A stretch of 64,000 nt of DNA from Chitinophagaceae bacterium (GTDB lineage: Bacteria; Bacteroidota; Bacteroidia; Chitinophagales; Chitinophagaceae), in NCBI GenBank assembly GCA_016721385.1, contig JADKIE010000001.1, positions 676,501 to 740,500 of the forward strand, read 5' to 3'. Below are positions 1-8,694 of the stretch, one piece after another; the first letter of the stretch is position 1, and each line of letters starts with the position of its first letter. The notes below the pieces were generated by a model that saw only the letters and a program-made list of their open reading frames with translations, was not told the DNA's origin and did not search any database. The translations under genes were made by a program, and so were the position numbers.

Positions 1-1
1 A

Positions 2-586
2 ACAAAACTTACGTTTGAAGATATGCTTACGCAAAACGGCTTTACAGGCACTACTTCGGATGTACTTACGAATGGAAATAATCAAAATTATTTTGATATT
101 AATGCCGGTGTTTTATATTCGGGATCTACCAACGGTAGCAATAATTTTTACATTGGTGCTTCCATGTATCATATTAACAGGCCCAAGGTTAGTTTTAAAG
201 ATAAAAACTGGTTTTTAACAGGCCGCATTACAGCGCATGCCGGTGGTTATTTTCCTATTGCCGATAATCTTTCTATAAACGGCTCTGTAATACATCAAAT
301 ACAAAACAAGGCCAGCGAAACTACTTTTGGTGCTGCATTAAGCATTAATGCAAATGGAAGTATGGAAAACCCAACAAATGTTTATGCGGGCAGTTGGCTG
401 CGTTTAAATGATGCTGTTATTCCTTACTTAGGTTTAGAGTTTAATGGCCTTCGTATTGGCGCCAGTTACGATATTAATATTTCAAATTTAAGAGCTGCAA
501 CAGCAAGCCGTGGTGGTATGGAGCTTTCGTTAATTTATATTAAGAAACCTGCAGAGCCAAGCGGCATACCTTGCCCAAGATTTTAA
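2..586 (+). CDS. PorP/SprF family T9SS outer-membrane protein, C-terminal part (cut by window start)
   Basis: The reading frame is open from base 2, so the gene begins before the window; about 194 codons remain. The visible part has the alternating hydrophobic strand pattern of an outer-membrane barrel. Phrases such as FYIGASMYHINRP, SVIHQIQN and LRIGASYDINISNL are typical of the second half of PorP/SprF proteins, which support secretion or anchoring of large T9SS surface proteins. The C-terminus ends soon after the last strand, with no OmpA domain, unlike the second PorP/SprF gene of this window (34073-35566). A strong hairpin terminator follows directly. Family assignment is fairly sure; which adhesin it serves cannot be seen. 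Confidence 0.8.
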   Translation, partial: TKLTFEDMLTQNGFTGTTSDVLTNGNNQNYFDINAGVLYSGSTNGSNNFYIGASMYHINRPKVSFKDKNWFLTGRITAHAGGYFPIADNLSINGSVIHQIQNKASETTFGAALSINANGSMENPTNVYAGSWLRLNDAVIPYLGLEFNGLRIGASYDINISNLRAATASRGGMELSLIYIKKPAEPSGIPCPRF

Positions 587-594
587 TATAATTT

Positions 595-619
595 AAGCCG
601 CATTTACTGCGGCTTTTTT
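595..619. terminator. Bidirectional hairpin terminator
   Basis: A perfect 7-bp stem (aagccgc / gcggctt) with a 7-nt loop is followed by a T-run. It lies between the PorP/SprF stop and the convergent DNA glycosylase stop and can serve both, since A residues precede the stem on the other strand. Confidence 0.8.
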
Positions 620-1241
620 ATTTGTTAGGATAGCTGCTTACAAACTTATTTCCTTTTACATAAAACCTGTATGGGTAATTGGCTGCTATTCCTGCACTTT
701 CTACACCTATGCGTTTGCTAATGCCTATTTGTGTTTCATTAAATTTTCTTGTATTAAAAAACTGTTCATCTTCGCCAATGAAAATTTGATGCTCCAATAA
801 ATTTAAGCCACTATGCTCTTTACTTATCCCTAATGCCTTACCTACATTGCCCGGACCTTTTGTTAATGTACTATCCAGTTGTTTTTTGCCGGTACGTTTA
901 AGCATTGTATCTATTCCTTGCAAAGGTTCTATTGCTCTTATTAAAACAGCGTCGGGTATATTTTTTTTGTTGGTTACTACATTAAACAGATGATGCATAC
1001 CATAACATATGTAAACATAGGCTACACCCCGTTTAGCATACATCATTTCATTACGCAGGGTACGTTTTCCGTTGTAGGAGTGAGATGCGTTGTCTGTAAT
1101 GCCAATATATGCTTCCGTTTCTACAATTATACCCGATGTAATTGTGTTATTAAATTTAGTAACTAAAATTTTGCCAAGTAGTTCCTTTGCAATTAATACT
1201 ACATCTTCCCGATTGTAAAAAGAGATTGGTAATTTTTTCAT
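618..1241 (-). CDS. DNA-3-methyladenine glycosylase (AAG/MPG family)
   Basis: This 207-residue protein matches the usual length of bacterial AAG-family glycosylases, which flip out and excise alkylated purines such as 3-methyladenine, and hypoxanthine, to start base excision repair. The N-terminal SFYNREDVVLIAKELLGK is typical of the family. VETEAYIG carries the catalytic Glu that activates the water, and YVYICYGMHHLFN contains the Tyr that intercalates into the helix. KGPGNVGKALGI matches the conserved GPGxLxxALGI element. The gene stands alone, convergent with the PorP/SprF gene and divergent from the EI24 gene 41 bp away. Frame intact. Confidence 0.92.
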   Translation of the reverse strand: MKKLPISFYNREDVVLIAKELLGKILVTKFNNTITSGIIVETEAYIGITDNASHSYNGKRTLRNEMMYAKRGVAYVYICYGMHHLFNVVTNKKNIPDAVLIRAIEPLQGIDTMLKRTGKKQLDSTLTKGPGNVGKALGISKEHSGLNLLEHQIFIGEDEQFFNTRKFNETQIGISKRIGVESAGIAANYPYRFYVKGNKFVSSYPNK

Positions 1242-1282
1242 TTATGAGTTATCTTTAAAGCCATAATACTAAGTTAATAATA

Positions 1283-2044
1283 ATGCTTAAAGAAATTATA
1301 ACAGCCATTCAAGCTTATTTTCAAACACACAGGTTTATTTCCAAACACCGGCTGTGGAAATGGATTTTTATACCCGGCTTAATATATGCTTTGCTTTTTT
1401 GTGCAGGTATGTATTTTTTTTGGAAAAGCAGTAACAGTGCTATATCCTTTATGCTGCTAAAAACCGGCATTAAAGATTGGATGGAGAGCATACACAACAG
1501 TTGGTTAAACTGGTTGTTTATTTTTGGGCAAATAATGCTTCAACTCGTTTTTTTACTTTTTTACTTTTCCTTATTTAAATACATATTTTTAGTAATTGGC
1601 TCGCCTGTATTTGCTTATTTAAGCGAAAAAACGGAAGGCATTATTGAGGGCAAAGATTTCCCATTTAGTTTTAAACAATTGCTAAAAGATATTGCCAGAG
1701 GTATAAAACTGGCATTTCGTAACATGCTTTGGCAAACCGTTTATACAGTTTCAATTTTAATACTCTCTTTTATACCTGTTATTGGTTGGATTACGCCTTT
1801 AATTGCCTTATTTGTTGAATGCTATTATTTTGGCTTTTCAATGCTGGATTATAGCTGCGAAAGAAACAGGCTTTCCACATCGCAAAGTATTGCTTTTATT
1901 GGCAGACATAAAGGTTTGGCAGTGGGCAATGGCTTAATATTTTATTTAATGCACTTTATACCTGTTTTGGGTTGGATATTAGCCCCAAGCTATGCGGTAA
2001 TTGCGGCAACCATTAGTCTTTACAATACAAAGAACAGTAAGTAA
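1283..2044 (+). CDS. EI24 domain-containing inner-membrane protein (CysZ/EI24 family)
   Basis: The 253-residue protein has four or more hydrophobic segments (about residues 28-47, 80-110, 148-180 and 215-240). Between them are the polar patches ISKHRLWKWIFIPG and GSPVFAYLSEKTEGIIEGK, which resemble the EI24/CysZ family. Family members include the sulfate permease CysZ and the eukaryotic EI24 protein; in Bacteroidota the substrate is not established, so I do not claim sulfate transport. The stop lies 2 bp before the start of the methyltransferase gene, so the two are likely cotranscribed. Frame intact. Confidence 0.8.
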   Translation: MLKEIITAIQAYFQTHRFISKHRLWKWIFIPGLIYALLFCAGMYFFWKSSNSAISFMLLKTGIKDWMESIHNSWLNWLFIFGQIMLQLVFLLFYFSLFKYIFLVIGSPVFAYLSEKTEGIIEGKDFPFSFKQLLKDIARGIKLAFRNMLWQTVYTVSILILSFIPVIGWITPLIALFVECYYFGFSMLDYSCERNRLSTSQSIAFIGRHKGLAVGNGLIFYLMHFIPVLGWILAPSYAVIAATISLYNTKNSK

Positions 2045-2046
2045 AC

Positions 2047-2745
2047 ATGACAGCTCAATTATATTTAATTCCTTGTGTTATTGACGAGGCTGCAACAGAA
2101 ACCATACCTGCATATATTGTAGATGCTGTAAAAAAGTGCAATGTAATTTTTGCGGAAAACGAACGCACTACCCGCCGCTTTTTAAAAAGTATTTGTAAAG
2201 AAATAGTAATAGATAATTACGAGTGGTTTACTGTACATAAGGCAGAAGAAGAACAAATAAATACATTTAAACAAAAAATAAAAGAAGGAAAAATAATTGC
2301 TATAATTAGTGAAGCCGGTTGCCCTGGCATTGCAGATCCGGGGCAAATACTTATAGAGATTGCCCAGCAAATGAATATACCTGTTAAGCCATTTGTAGGC
2401 CCAAGCTCAATTTTATTGGCACTTATGGCCAGCGGAATGAATGGACAACAATTTGAATTTGTTGGTTACTTACCAATTGATAATGCAGAAAGAGCAAAAG
2501 CAATTAAAGACCTTGAAAACGCATCCCAAAAAAACAACAGCACAAAAATTTTTATTGAAACCCCTTACAGAAACAATCAGCTTTTAGAAACCCTTTTAAA
2601 AACATGTAAAGCCAATACAAAAATTTGCGTTGCAGCTGAACTTACCGGTGCTAACGAGTTTGTAAAAACCAAAACTGTTGCCGATTGGCAAAAACAAAAA
2701 ACCGACTTACATAAGAAGCCGGTAATATTTTTGCTGCAAGCCTGA
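2047..2745 (+). CDS. SAM-dependent methyltransferase, RsmI-like (tetrapyrrole methylase fold)
   Basis: At 232 residues this belongs to the tetrapyrrole-methylase fold and resembles RsmI, which 2'-O-methylates C1402 of 16S rRNA. Visible features are the N-terminal LYLIPCVI (LYLVPTPI in classical RsmI), an AENERTTRRFLK segment, the SAM-loop element ISEAGCPGIADPG, and VGPSSILLALMASGMNGQQFEFVGYLP. It is shorter than the roughly 280 residues of E. coli RsmI. Bacteroidota often carry a second, shorter member of this family, so the exact rRNA target is uncertain. It follows the EI24 gene with a 2-bp gap and ends 10 bp from the convergent small membrane protein. Frame intact. Confidence 0.82.
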   Translation: MTAQLYLIPCVIDEAATETIPAYIVDAVKKCNVIFAENERTTRRFLKSICKEIVIDNYEWFTVHKAEEEQINTFKQKIKEGKIIAIISEAGCPGIADPGQILIEIAQQMNIPVKPFVGPSSILLALMASGMNGQQFEFVGYLPIDNAERAKAIKDLENASQKNNSTKIFIETPYRNNQLLETLLKTCKANTKICVAAELTGANEFVKTKTVADWQKQKTDLHKKPVIFLLQA

Positions 2746-2755
2746 TTGTATTTTT

Positions 2756-3202
2756 TTATTGCGATGGCATCTTTTCCATCTTATACACAAAGTACTTGGT
2801 ATCTCCTCTAAAAAATAATTTAGTATAATATTCTTTGTAATAAAGTTTTACAGCCACTCTTTGATCGAGACCTGTAATTTGATTTGCAACGCTATCATTC
2901 GCTACAGAAAACTGCCATTCCTCGTTTGGTGTTGTTGTATTTCCAATATTTACAAATCCTGTTTTTAATATCCCTTCGTTGGTTTTAAAAATATATCCTT
3001 TGTGAGAGAATTTATAAATATATCCAATTCTATCACCCTCACTGTAAACAAAAACAGCAGCAAATAAATAAGCAATACCAACATACAAAGCAAATCCTAT
3101 TACCCCAAACAAAAGCACCTTTTTAATAAACCGTGAAAACCAGTTACCTTTTTTTTGTGCTACAGATGTTGCATTTTCTATTTTAATATCTTCCATAATC
3201 AA
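2756..3202 (-). CDS. Small single-pass membrane protein of unknown function
   Basis: The 148-residue protein has a short charged N-terminus, one membrane segment at about residues 29-52, and a roughly 95-residue exported or periplasmic part. The phrases EGDRIGYIYKFSHKGYIFKT and a terminal FRGDTKYFV(Y) motif are shared by a small Bacteroidota protein family. From memory, such proteins are sometimes labelled 6-phosphogluconate dehydrogenase in databases. No nucleotide- or sugar-phosphate-binding motif is visible here, so I would not accept that label. The start could be the second Met (MEDIKIE). Function unknown. Confidence 0.7.
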   Translation of the reverse strand: MIMEDIKIENATSVAQKKGNWFSRFIKKVLLFGVIGFALYVGIAYLFAAVFVYSEGDRIGYIYKFSHKGYIFKTNEGILKTGFVNIGNTTTPNEEWQFSVANDSVANQITGLDQRVAVKLYYKEYYTKLFFRGDTKYFVYKMEKMPSQ

Positions 3203-3282
3203 TAATTTTTACAAAGCTAAATATTTTACAAGTAAATTCAGTGTTTATCTGTTAAATAGCTAAGCTACATTCTGTGCCCAAG

Positions 3283-4674
3283 CTACAATCCGTATTTATC
3301 TACCAAATAAACCATACTTGCCATTACTACAGCACCCAGGTGCAATTCTCTTTCGTGTACATTTTCAAAAACATCGGTTGCTGCATGGTGGTAATCAAAA
3401 TAACGATTGCCAACTGTGTTTAACCCAAATTGTGCTGTTTTAAAGGCTGTTTGCAAAGGCCCAATATCTGCACCGCCGCCGCCACCTTTGCTAAAATTAA
3501 ATTTATCGGCATCTAACATCGTAAATAAACTTTTCCATTGGCTTACTTTAGCAAATTGTTGTTCTGTCATTCCACACCCAAAGCCTCTAGGCGTTTCGCC
3601 TCCTCCATCACTTTCCATAGCCATAATATGTTTTTCGTTTTTAGCTTTTGCCTCTTCCATATATTTAGTGCCGCCACGCAAACCATTTTCTTCGTTAGCA
3701 AATAATACAATTCTAATTGTCCGTTTTGGTTTGTAGCCCAAGGCTTTAAACACTCTTAAAATTTCTATGCTTTGCACCATGCCTGCACCATCGTCGTGTG
3801 CACCTTCACCTAAATCCCAGCTGTCTAAATGGCCTCCAATGGTTATTATTTCATCCGGAAATTCGCTTCCTTTTATTTCGCCAATAATATTATGCCCAAT
3901 GGTGTCTGCCAACATTTGTGCATTTGATTTAATAAAAAAATCTGCATCTGCATATTGTTTGTATAAATACAAATTCAATTCATCGGCATGTTTAGTGCTT
4001 ATTGCCAAAGCCGGAATTTTTGGAAATGAATCATTATATCTTAACGCACCTGTGTGAGGATTCCAATCATGAGCAGCAGTTACCGAACGTACCAAAACCG
4101 CTACCGCACCATATTTTGCTGCCGCAGATGCTCCACCTCCTCTGTATTTAACAGCATCACCATAAGCACCTCCTAATATTTTTTTATTATAAGGATAATT
4201 ATAAAAAACAATTTTGCCTTTTACTTCATTCTTCCTTGCATTCAATTCTTCAAAGTTTTTTATTTCGATAATTTTTGCTTTAATACCATTTTTGCCTGTG
4301 CCAACAGAATTGCCAAGCGCTGCAACTGCAAAGTAAGGATCTCGATCATGATTTTTTGTGTAAAAACCTGCATAAGCAACTTTGCCCCTTACCCAATGCG
4401 GCACCATACATTCTTGCTTGTAAGCATTTTCTGCTCCGGAATTTTTTAATGTTCGTATTCCCCAATCTTCAGCCTTGTACATACCTGCAGATCCACTAAG
4501 CCTTTGTCCTATTGACTTACATAAGTTACGCAAATTGGAATATGCCTCACCGTGTTGCAAAATTTCATCGCTTATTTTTTTAATAAATAACGAATCTTCA
4601 TTTACTTGTGCATTGGCTGTACCAAAAACAAAAGTGGTTAAAATTATTAAATAGAGTTTTGAACCTAAAGCCAT
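3283..4674 (-). CDS. Secreted M28 family zinc aminopeptidase/carboxypeptidase (carboxypeptidase Q-like)
   Basis: The 463-residue protein starts with a signal peptide of about 22 residues ending in TANAQ. It has the M28 architecture with an inserted PA domain (about residues 130-250). Metal ligands of the two-zinc site are visible: GGHLDSWDLG and HDDGAG in the middle, ANEENGLRGG with the catalytic and bridging Glu residues, AMESDGGGETPRGF, and a C-terminal YFDYHHAATDVF with the last His. Order and length match plasma glutamate carboxypeptidase/CPQ-like enzymes. It would trim peptides outside the cytoplasm, in keeping with a protein-degrading lifestyle. Divergent from bshA. Frame intact. Confidence 0.9.
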   Translation of the reverse strand: MALGSKLYLIILTTFVFGTANAQVNEDSLFIKKISDEILQHGEAYSNLRNLCKSIGQRLSGSAGMYKAEDWGIRTLKNSGAENAYKQECMVPHWVRGKVAYAGFYTKNHDRDPYFAVAALGNSVGTGKNGIKAKIIEIKNFEELNARKNEVKGKIVFYNYPYNKKILGGAYGDAVKYRGGGASAAAKYGAVAVLVRSVTAAHDWNPHTGALRYNDSFPKIPALAISTKHADELNLYLYKQYADADFFIKSNAQMLADTIGHNIIGEIKGSEFPDEIITIGGHLDSWDLGEGAHDDGAGMVQSIEILRVFKALGYKPKRTIRIVLFANEENGLRGGTKYMEEAKAKNEKHIMAMESDGGGETPRGFGCGMTEQQFAKVSQWKSLFTMLDADKFNFSKGGGGGADIGPLQTAFKTAQFGLNTVGNRYFDYHHAATDVFENVHERELHLGAVVMASMVYLVDKYGL

Positions 4675-4802
4675 AGTTAAATATTTATTTTAATGATGAA
4701 CGTAATGCGACGCCACTGAAGTATAACCAAGGAACAACCGCTTGTACCATATTTAACAAACTTAACTATAAAATGGTAAATTGCGTATTCAAAATTATAC
4801 AA

Positions 4803-5924
4803 ATGAATATTGCTATTGTTTGTTACCCTACTTTTGGTGGTAGTGGTGTATTGGCCACAGAGTTGGGCAAAGCCCTTGCAGACAAAGGGCATAACATTCA
4901 TTTTATTACTTATCAGCAGCCTGTAAGGCTAAGCGGCTTTCATGCAAATATTTTTTACCATGAGGTAAGAGTACCTACGTATCCTTTATTTGATTTTCCG
5001 CCATACGAAACGGCGTTAAGCAGTATGATGGTGGATGTGGTTAACAACCATAATATTGATTTGTTGCATGTGCATTATGCCATACCACATGCCAGTGCTG
5101 CCTATATGGCAAAACAAATTTTAGCAAAAGATGGCAAGCGAATTCCTGTAATTACAACATTGCATGGTACAGATATAACTTTGGTTGGCAAAGATAAAAC
5201 GTATAGCCCTGTTGTAACGTTTAGCATGAATGAAAGTGATGCCCTTACTGCGGTATCACAAAATTTAAAGGATGAAACGCTGAACAATTTTAAGATGGAG
5301 AGGGATATTGAAGTGATTCACAATTTTGTAGATGTGCAACGCTTTAACAGAAAACCGGTAGATGCTTTTAAAAAATTAATAGCGCCAAAAGGCGAAAGAA
5401 TAATTGTACATGCCAGTAATTTTAGAAAGATAAAACGTGTGGAAGATGTGGTAAAAGTATTTATGCAATTAACTAAAACGGTGCCCAGTAAATTATTATT
5501 ATTGGGAGATGGTCCCGAAAGGCAGCATGTAGAAAGCCTTTGCCGAGATTGTGTTTTATGTGATGATATAAAATTTTTAGGCAAGCAAGAACAAATGGAA
5601 GATATTTTACCCATTGCAGATTTATTTGTGCTTACCAGTGAATATGAAAGTTTTGGATTAGCTGCATTAGAAGCAATGGCTGCTGCTGTACCGGTAATTA
5701 GCACAAACGCAGGTGGTTTGCCCGAAATAAATATTGATGGTTATTGTGGCTATATGAGCAATGTTGGCGATATTGAAGATATGAGCAAAAATGCCATTAG
5801 CATTTTAAAAGATGATGCCACTTTACAACAATTTAAAACAAACGCCTTAACACAAGCCAAAAAATTTGATATTGCAAATATTGTTCCTGTGTACGAAGAG
5901 TTGTATAAACGAGTTATTCAATAG
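4803..5924 (+). CDS. bshA: N-acetyl-alpha-D-glucosaminyl L-malate synthase
   Basis: A GT4 glycosyltransferase of 373 residues that joins UDP-GlcNAc and L-malate, the first step of bacillithiol synthesis. The start MNIAIVCYPTFGGSGVLATELGKAL is diagnostic of BshA and decides the Met at 4803 over an in-frame Met ten codons upstream. Other family elements are YTSVVTFSMNESDALTAVSQ-like text (here PVVTFSMNESDALTAVS), HNFVDVQRFNRK, and the nucleotide-sugar-binding SEYESFGLAALEAMAAAVPVIST. Bacteroidota commonly use bacillithiol as their main low-molecular-weight thiol. The gene ends 1 bp before the convergent stop of the EnvC-like gene. Frame intact. Confidence 0.93.
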   Translation: MNIAIVCYPTFGGSGVLATELGKALADKGHNIHFITYQQPVRLSGFHANIFYHEVRVPTYPLFDFPPYETALSSMMVDVVNNHNIDLLHVHYAIPHASAAYMAKQILAKDGKRIPVITTLHGTDITLVGKDKTYSPVVTFSMNESDALTAVSQNLKDETLNNFKMERDIEVIHNFVDVQRFNRKPVDAFKKLIAPKGERIIVHASNFRKIKRVEDVVKVFMQLTKTVPSKLLLLGDGPERQHVESLCRDCVLCDDIKFLGKQEQMEDILPIADLFVLTSEYESFGLAALEAMAAAVPVISTNAGGLPEINIDGYCGYMSNVGDIEDMSKNAISILKDDATLQQFKTNALTQAKKFDIANIVPVYEELYKRVIQ

Positions 5925-5925
5925 C

Positions 5926-7262
5926 TTAACGATGTAACCATTTTTCGGGATCGTAGTATTTGTTTTCGTCTTGTAAAAAGAAGTCTACAGCACCAATTCC
6001 CTCCAAATTTGCCATTGCTTTACCAAGCACTTGCCCTACAGAAACCTGTTGCCCTCTTTTAACAGTTACATTTGAAATATTACTGTAAGTAGTAAAATAG
6101 CCACCATGTTGTATAACTACCGTGCCACTTTCGTCTTCCATAACTAATGATACAACACCTCCAAAAATGGCTTTTACTGGCGCACCAATTTCGGTTGCAA
6201 TAGTAGTATTATTTAAAACTATAGTACTACCACTAGGTAATTCGTTGCGACCATAGTGCATTAATATTCTGCCACTCACGGGCCATGATAAATTACCCAT
6301 ATTTGCTCTAAAACTTGTATTTAAGGCTCTGTTTTCATCTGTTACCAAAATACTTGCAGTTTCTTTTTTTACAACAGGAGCTTTTACAATAGGAGCTTTT
6401 GTAGTTGGTGCTTTTGTAGTTGGGTTTGTTGCACCAGTATTATTAGAAGTTACATTTGCTTTTGCAGCAGCTTTTAAAGCAGCTAATCTTTTGCTTCTTC
6501 GTCGGCAGCTTTTTTTAAGTGCCGCTTTTCTTTGCCTCCTCAATTACTCTTTAATATTGGCTGCAATAGCTCCTTCTACTCTTTTTAACTGCTTTTGTTT
6601 AGCTGCGTACTGATTATTTAAATTTTTACCTTGCTTTTTTAATTCGTTTAAAACCCTGTCTTTTTCTTTTTGCTGCGTTTCCAATACACTTAGCTCTTTG
6701 TCTTTAGATTGGAGTACAATGTTTTTCTTTTGTTTTGTACCCGTAAGTTCTTCTACTCTTTGCTTTCTTAATTCCTGTGTACGTATTATGTTTTCGCCCT
6801 GCATTTCCCTATAATTGCGATAGCTTTTTAAATAAGCTATACGCTTTATGGCATCGTTAAAACTAGCGGCGGAAAAAATAAAATTTAAAAATCGTAATTG
6901 CTTCTGTTTTTATAAGCATACACCATACTTTTGGCATACTCTTGTTTAAGCGTATCTAACAATCTATCATATTTATTAATATCCCGTTGTGTTGCAGATA
7001 AACTTCTGTCTAACAGATTAATATCATTGTTAATATTTTCAATTAATCTGTCTTGCAGGTTAACTTTATCATTAATTAATTTCCATTGTACAAAATTTTC
7101 TTTTGTTTTCGATTTATTTTCATTCAGCATTTTTTCTGTTTCCACTAATTCTCTTTTAAGCTGTTGCTTTTGCTTTTCCAGTTCTTCACGGGTTTGTGGT
7201 TGTGCAAAAGCAGTTACTGCTATTAAAAAAAATGTTGTGCAAAAAATAAATACTTTCTTCAT
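5926..7262 (-). CDS. EnvC-like murein hydrolase activator (degenerate LytM/M23 domain), frame broken several times
   Basis: Read across its breaks this is one protein of about 446 residues: a signal peptide (MKKVFIF...AFAQ, start at 7262), a long coiled coil, an Ala/Lys-rich linker, and a C-terminal LytM/M23 domain. The active-site positions of true M23 peptidases are replaced: the HxGxD region reads MHYGRNE, the HxH reads TTYSN, and the last His region reads GAVDFFLQ. This fits EnvC-type activators of amidases, not an active peptidase. Breaks: one T missing in the run at 6887-6891, and about three shifts within 6484-6545, each curable by one extra A. It is the last gene of the dut-DUF4292-envC run. 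Confidence 0.82.
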
Positions 7263-7355
7263 TTGCCTAAGTTGGGGTTTACTCAAATGTACAATTCAAT
7301 TACAAAACATGTGGTGCATAAAAAACTAACACATGTGTATAATTACAAATAACGC

Positions 7356-8171
7356 TTACTTTTTTTTATAATTTTTGGGGATGTTAAAAGAAACTGATAA
7401 ATCTTTGTTAAACTCATATTGCTTGTAGTTGAGCTTAACATCAAGTTTGTTTTTTTCTGAAACCGTTATTTCCCTTGAAGTTGAAAAATCAATACCATTT
7501 TTATTTTCATAATCCGTATAAGTAATATCGGCAGTTCTGTTTCTTGTTACATCTACGTCATCCAACTTACTATGCAGCAATAAATAATTATCCGGCGATA
7601 GTGTCAGCAAATGTTTAAAATACTCCCCCACAGTAGATATTAGAACAGCATTTTCCATTTTTTTATATGTAACTATATTACTATCCATAAATATTGGATT
7701 GCCTATCAACAAATCCTGCAAAGTTGCATAATCAAAAGGTATTGCTGTTACTTCCTGCAAATAATCAAGCGATCGGTATTGTACTTCTTTTTCTAATTTA
7801 TTTAACAATATCACACTATCTTTTTTAATCAGTACTCTAAAGGCCTCTATATTTAAAAATGTTGCAGAAATTGAAATCCAGATAGCACTATCTTTTATTA
7901 TTCGTACAATGGCGGTTGCATCTTGTTTTTTTCCTTTACTGTCATCATAATCAACTTTAATTTTTGCGTTGAAGGTTTTAAAATCTATCCGATGACTATT
8001 AAATGTAGTTACTAATTTATTTAACGCATCGATAGAATCGGTAATGGTATGATTTACTATGATAACTGTATCTTTTTTTGCAATTGCATTATTAATATTT
8101 TTTGTTGTTTTGCAACTATAATTTGTTGCAGATATTAATGCAATCAATATATAAACAAAATATTTATTCAT
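7356..8171 (-). CDS. DUF4292 domain lipoprotein
   Basis: The 271-residue protein has a lipoprotein signal with the lipobox ISATNYSC near residue 20, followed by a Lys/Thr-rich spacer and a beta-rich domain. Text such as FKTFNAKIKVDYDDSKGKKQ, IWISISATFLNIEAFRVLI and DYLQEVTAIPFDYATLQDLLIGNP is characteristic of DUF4292, which probably adopts a LolA/LolB-like fold. Position between dut and the EnvC-like gene is a common Bacteroidota order. A role in envelope lipoprotein or lipid handling is inference from fold only. Frame intact, 19 bp downstream of dut. Confidence 0.82.
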   Translation of the reverse strand: MNKYFVYILIALISATNYSCKTTKNINNAIAKKDTVIIVNHTITDSIDALNKLVTTFNSHRIDFKTFNAKIKVDYDDSKGKKQDATAIVRIIKDSAIWISISATFLNIEAFRVLIKKDSVILLNKLEKEVQYRSLDYLQEVTAIPFDYATLQDLLIGNPIFMDSNIVTYKKMENAVLISTVGEYFKHLLTLSPDNYLLLHSKLDDVDVTRNRTADITYTDYENKNGIDFSTSREITVSEKNKLDVKLNYKQYEFNKDLSVSFNIPKNYKKK

Positions 8172-8190
8172 TTGCCTTGGTTATTAGGTT

Positions 8191-8633
8191 TTATTTATTG
8201 CCTGTATGGCCAAATCCACCATCGCCTCTTATTGATTCATTCAATTGTTGTACCAAATTTAAATTGGCTTTTTCAACTTTAGCTATTACCATTTGCGCTA
8301 TTCTATCCCCATTTTCAATTATCTGCATTTCGTTGCTCAAGTTTATTAAAATTACTTTAATTTCTCCTCTGTAATCGGCATCAATAGTGCCAGGAGTATT
8401 TAAGCAGGTAATTCCATTTTTTATTGCAAGGCCGCTTCTGGGTCGTATTTGAGCTTCGTAACCTATTGGTATTTCAACAAACAAACCTGTGGGTACTAAA
8501 CAACGTTCCAGCGGTTGTAAATTAATCGCCACATCTATTGCAGCTCTAATATCCATACCTGACGAACCATCTGTTGCATAAGTTGGCAAAGGATTGTTAG
8601 ATGTGTTAATTATTTTATTAAAATATCGCTCAT
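8191..8633 (-). CDS. dut: dUTP diphosphatase (deoxyuridine triphosphatase), N-terminus frameshifted
   Basis: Trimeric dUTPase that hydrolyses dUTP to dUMP and pyrophosphate, keeping uracil out of DNA and feeding thymidylate synthesis. Five family motifs are visible in order: GSSGMDIRA, RPRSGLAIKNG, NTPGTIDADYRGEI, NGDRIAQMVI and the C-terminal RGDGGFGHTG. The uninterrupted frame lacks an ATG and would have to use TTG at 8589. An ATG at 8631-8633 followed by SDILIK joins the family-typical IINTSNNPLP if one A is restored in the run near 8614-8617. I therefore give the gene from 8633 (about 147 residues, the usual length). Confidence 0.9.
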
Positions 8634-8694
8634 ACTTTACAAAAGGTAATTATGTGCAGCCAGCTTTTAAAGGAATTATTTTAACAGTTTTTAT

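Noticed and set aside
2756..3202. Label 6-phosphogluconate dehydrogenase for the small membrane protein
   Set aside because: No Rossmann or sugar-phosphate motif; too short; one membrane anchor.
3407..4057. Two plus-strand open frames (109 and 96 codons)
   Set aside because: Antisense to the M28 peptidase with intact metal-site motifs.
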